NCBI GenBank assembly: GCA_030590525.1
Contig: JAUUYI010000104.1
Span: 1-7,027, forward strand
Direction of reading: 5' to 3'
DNA: 7,027 bases
Source: Sedimenticola sp.
Lineage (GTDB): Bacteria > Pseudomonadota > Gammaproteobacteria > Chromatiales > Chromatiaceae
Each line of letters opens with the position of its first letter. Position 1 is the stretch's first letter. The notes beneath the pieces are model-generated. The model was not told the DNA's origin. It did no database searches and worked only from the letters and a program-made list of their open reading frames with translations. Of the stretch, positions 6,122 to 7,027 are shown piece after piece. Both the position numbers and the translations under genes were made by a program.

Positions 6122-6168
6122 ACCCACTGGAATCGGCCTAATATAAGGGTGAAAAAGTGGGTGCCCAC
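6122..6168. repeat. Short inverted repeats upstream of the integrase gene
   Basis: ACCCACT at 6122-6128 is the reverse complement of AGTGGGT at 6156-6162. The latter overlaps a second small palindrome, GTGGG-TG-CCCAC, at 6157-6168. Clustered copies of one short motif between an attachment site and an integrase gene are what arm-type integrase sites or an autoregulatory operator look like. The repeats are short, so chance cannot be excluded. A TATAAG at 6142-6147 lies between them but has no good -35. Confidence 0.35.
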
Positions 6169-6179
6169 GCGTATGATGA

Positions 6180-6195
6180 GCAAATAGCCGTGGAC
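6180..6195. repeat. 10-bp direct repeat of the tRNA-Cys anticodon-arm region
   Basis: AGCCGTGGAC at 6186-6195 is identical to 5991-6000 inside tRNA-Cys, at the 3' side of the anticodon stem and variable loop. Both copies are preceded by GCAAA, directly overlapping in the tRNA and with two extra bases upstream of the integrase. My rough estimate of a chance 10-bp match between tRNA-Cys and the following ~190 bases is about 1 in 80. It could be a relic of an attachment core or coincidence. Confidence 0.3.
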
Positions 6196-6219
6196 GCCAA
6201 TAATAGGGGGCCATCGATC

Positions 6220-7027
6220 ATGGCGACAATCAGGAAACGCAAGTCTGGGACTATAGAGGTTATCTTCCGGTGCAAGAGACTCTTTCCAGGGCAGATCACC
6301 CGAACCTTTGATGATGAGGAGGAGGCAAAGATTTTTGTCCAGAGAGTTGAGAATAAATTTAAGAAAGGTATTCTCCCGTCGCAGTTTGCTCAGGAGGCCA
6401 TCGAGCGCAAGCGAGGTGGATTTACCGATCGTACCCTGAAGACTTTGATCAAGGAGTATCAGAAATCGACATCGCTATCCCAGGAAGACCAGGACAAGAT
6501 GCGTATTCACATCGAAAGGCTGGGTGACGAGAGTTTCTTGAAGATTGACTATTACTGGGTTGAGCGGTGGATTATGTCGATGAAGCGGGAAGACAATCTG
6601 GCTCCAGGGAGCATCCGCAAGCATGTCGGTTCGCTGTCCCGCTTGTTCACTTGGGCAGCTAACAAGGGGATGATGAACGAAAATCCTATTCTGAGACTTC
6701 CCAGAGGCTACGCTGGCTACACCGAGGAGGATGAGATATTTGCCAAAAAGAGGGTGGACAATAGCCGCGATGTGCGCATTCCGCCTGAAGATATAGTGAA
6801 GATTATGGAAGTAATTGACGGCAAGCGGAAGCAATCGGATGCGCGACGGCATCTGGAAATCCCCGATTCCGATGAAACCCGTCTGATTTTTACCTTGGCG
6901 GTTGAATCGGCCATGCGCCTGCGTGAAATGTATACACTTAGTGAAGCACAAGTCAGCCTGGATAAACACACGATATTTCTGGATAAGACCAAAAACGGTG
7001 ACAAGCGACAGGTGCCTTTGTCGTCGG
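6220..7027 (+). CDS. Tyrosine recombinase / phage-type integrase (3' end outside window)
   Basis: This is a site-specific recombinase expected to integrate and excise the mobile element that it opens. The frame from the ATG at 6220 stays open for 269 codons to the right edge. The ribosome binding site AGGGGG (6205-6210) is well placed, and MATIRKRKSG is a common start in this family. The N-terminal ~65 residues form the arm-binding-like part. A SAM-like core-binding domain spans about 70-165 (APGSIRKHVGSLSRLFTWA at about 128-146). The catalytic domain begins after about 185. R233 in SAMRLREM is the first catalytic Arg, and K258 in DKTKNGDKRQVPLS is the beta-hairpin Lys. The HxxR, His/Trp and Tyr motifs lie beyond the edge, so activity cannot be judged. 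It is not the P4 DUF4102 type by its N-terminus. It is more AT-rich than uvrC or pgsA, consistent with transfer. It lies next to tRNA-Cys and reads away from it. Confidence 0.9.
   Translation, partial: MATIRKRKSGTIEVIFRCKRLFPGQITRTFDDEEEAKIFVQRVENKFKKGILPSQFAQEAIERKRGGFTDRTLKTLIKEYQKSTSLSQEDQDKMRIHIERLGDESFLKIDYYWVERWIMSMKREDNLAPGSIRKHVGSLSRLFTWAANKGMMNENPILRLPRGYAGYTEEDEIFAKKRVDNSRDVRIPPEDIVKIMEVIDGKRKQSDARRHLEIPDSDETRLIFTLAVESAMRLREMYTLSEAQVSLDKHTIFLDKTKNGDKRQVPLSS

Noticed and set aside
6475..6969. Minus-strand ORFs of 164 and 95 residues within the integrase
   Set aside because: The plus-strand frame is open from 6220 to the window end with integrase motifs; these are shadows of it.

Overview
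The window looks like a gammaproteobacterial chromosome segment, plausibly from a sulfur-oxidising or otherwise CO2-fixing lineage (Chromatiales-like or a related symbiont). The evidence is a gacA–uvrC–pgsA–tRNA-Gly–tRNA-Cys gene order, UvrC and PgsA sequences close to gammaproteobacterial ones, and a CbbO/NorD-type VWA protein, a family often found with RuBisCO or denitrification genes. The organism assignment is inference; no marker gene for species is present.

Layout from left to right, all protein genes on the + strand. (1) Positions 2-1963: a large VWA-domain protein of the CbbO/NorD family whose reading frame is open through the left edge, so its true start lies outside. (2) Positions 1964-2284: a gene-free gap packed with inverted repeats, namely a 20-bp-arm palindrome, an outer pair of 19-bp arms and a degenerate GA-rich motif. 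(3) Positions 2285-2479: a 64-codon remnant of gacA/uvrY with the first ~27 residues and the last ~36 residues joined in frame and roughly 150 residues missing. (4) Positions 2489-3136: an Fe-S uracil-DNA glycosylase. (5) uvrC, ending at 5005, followed by pgsA at 5122-5688. (6) A tRNA-Gly(GCC) with a strong promoter and its own terminator, then a tRNA-Cys(GCA) also followed by a terminator. (7) From 6220 to the right edge: the 5' part of a tyrosine recombinase (integrase) gene, visibly more AT-rich, reading away from the tRNA. This is the expected left border of an integrated element that continues outside the window.

How the genes relate: the UDG and UvrC are both DNA repair enzymes (base and nucleotide excision repair) and are closely spaced in the gacA-uvrC locus, while pgsA supplies the committed step to phosphatidylglycerol. 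GacA would normally be the response regulator of the GacS/GacA–Csr circuit. Here the receiver phosphorylation site and most of the DNA-binding domain are gone, so this copy cannot work as a normal response regulator although its ribosome binding site and reading frame persist. The most notable observations are this clean in-frame deletion, the inverted-repeat cluster next to it, and the tRNA-Cys/integrase junction. I did not find a convincing wholly new biological system inside the visible bases.
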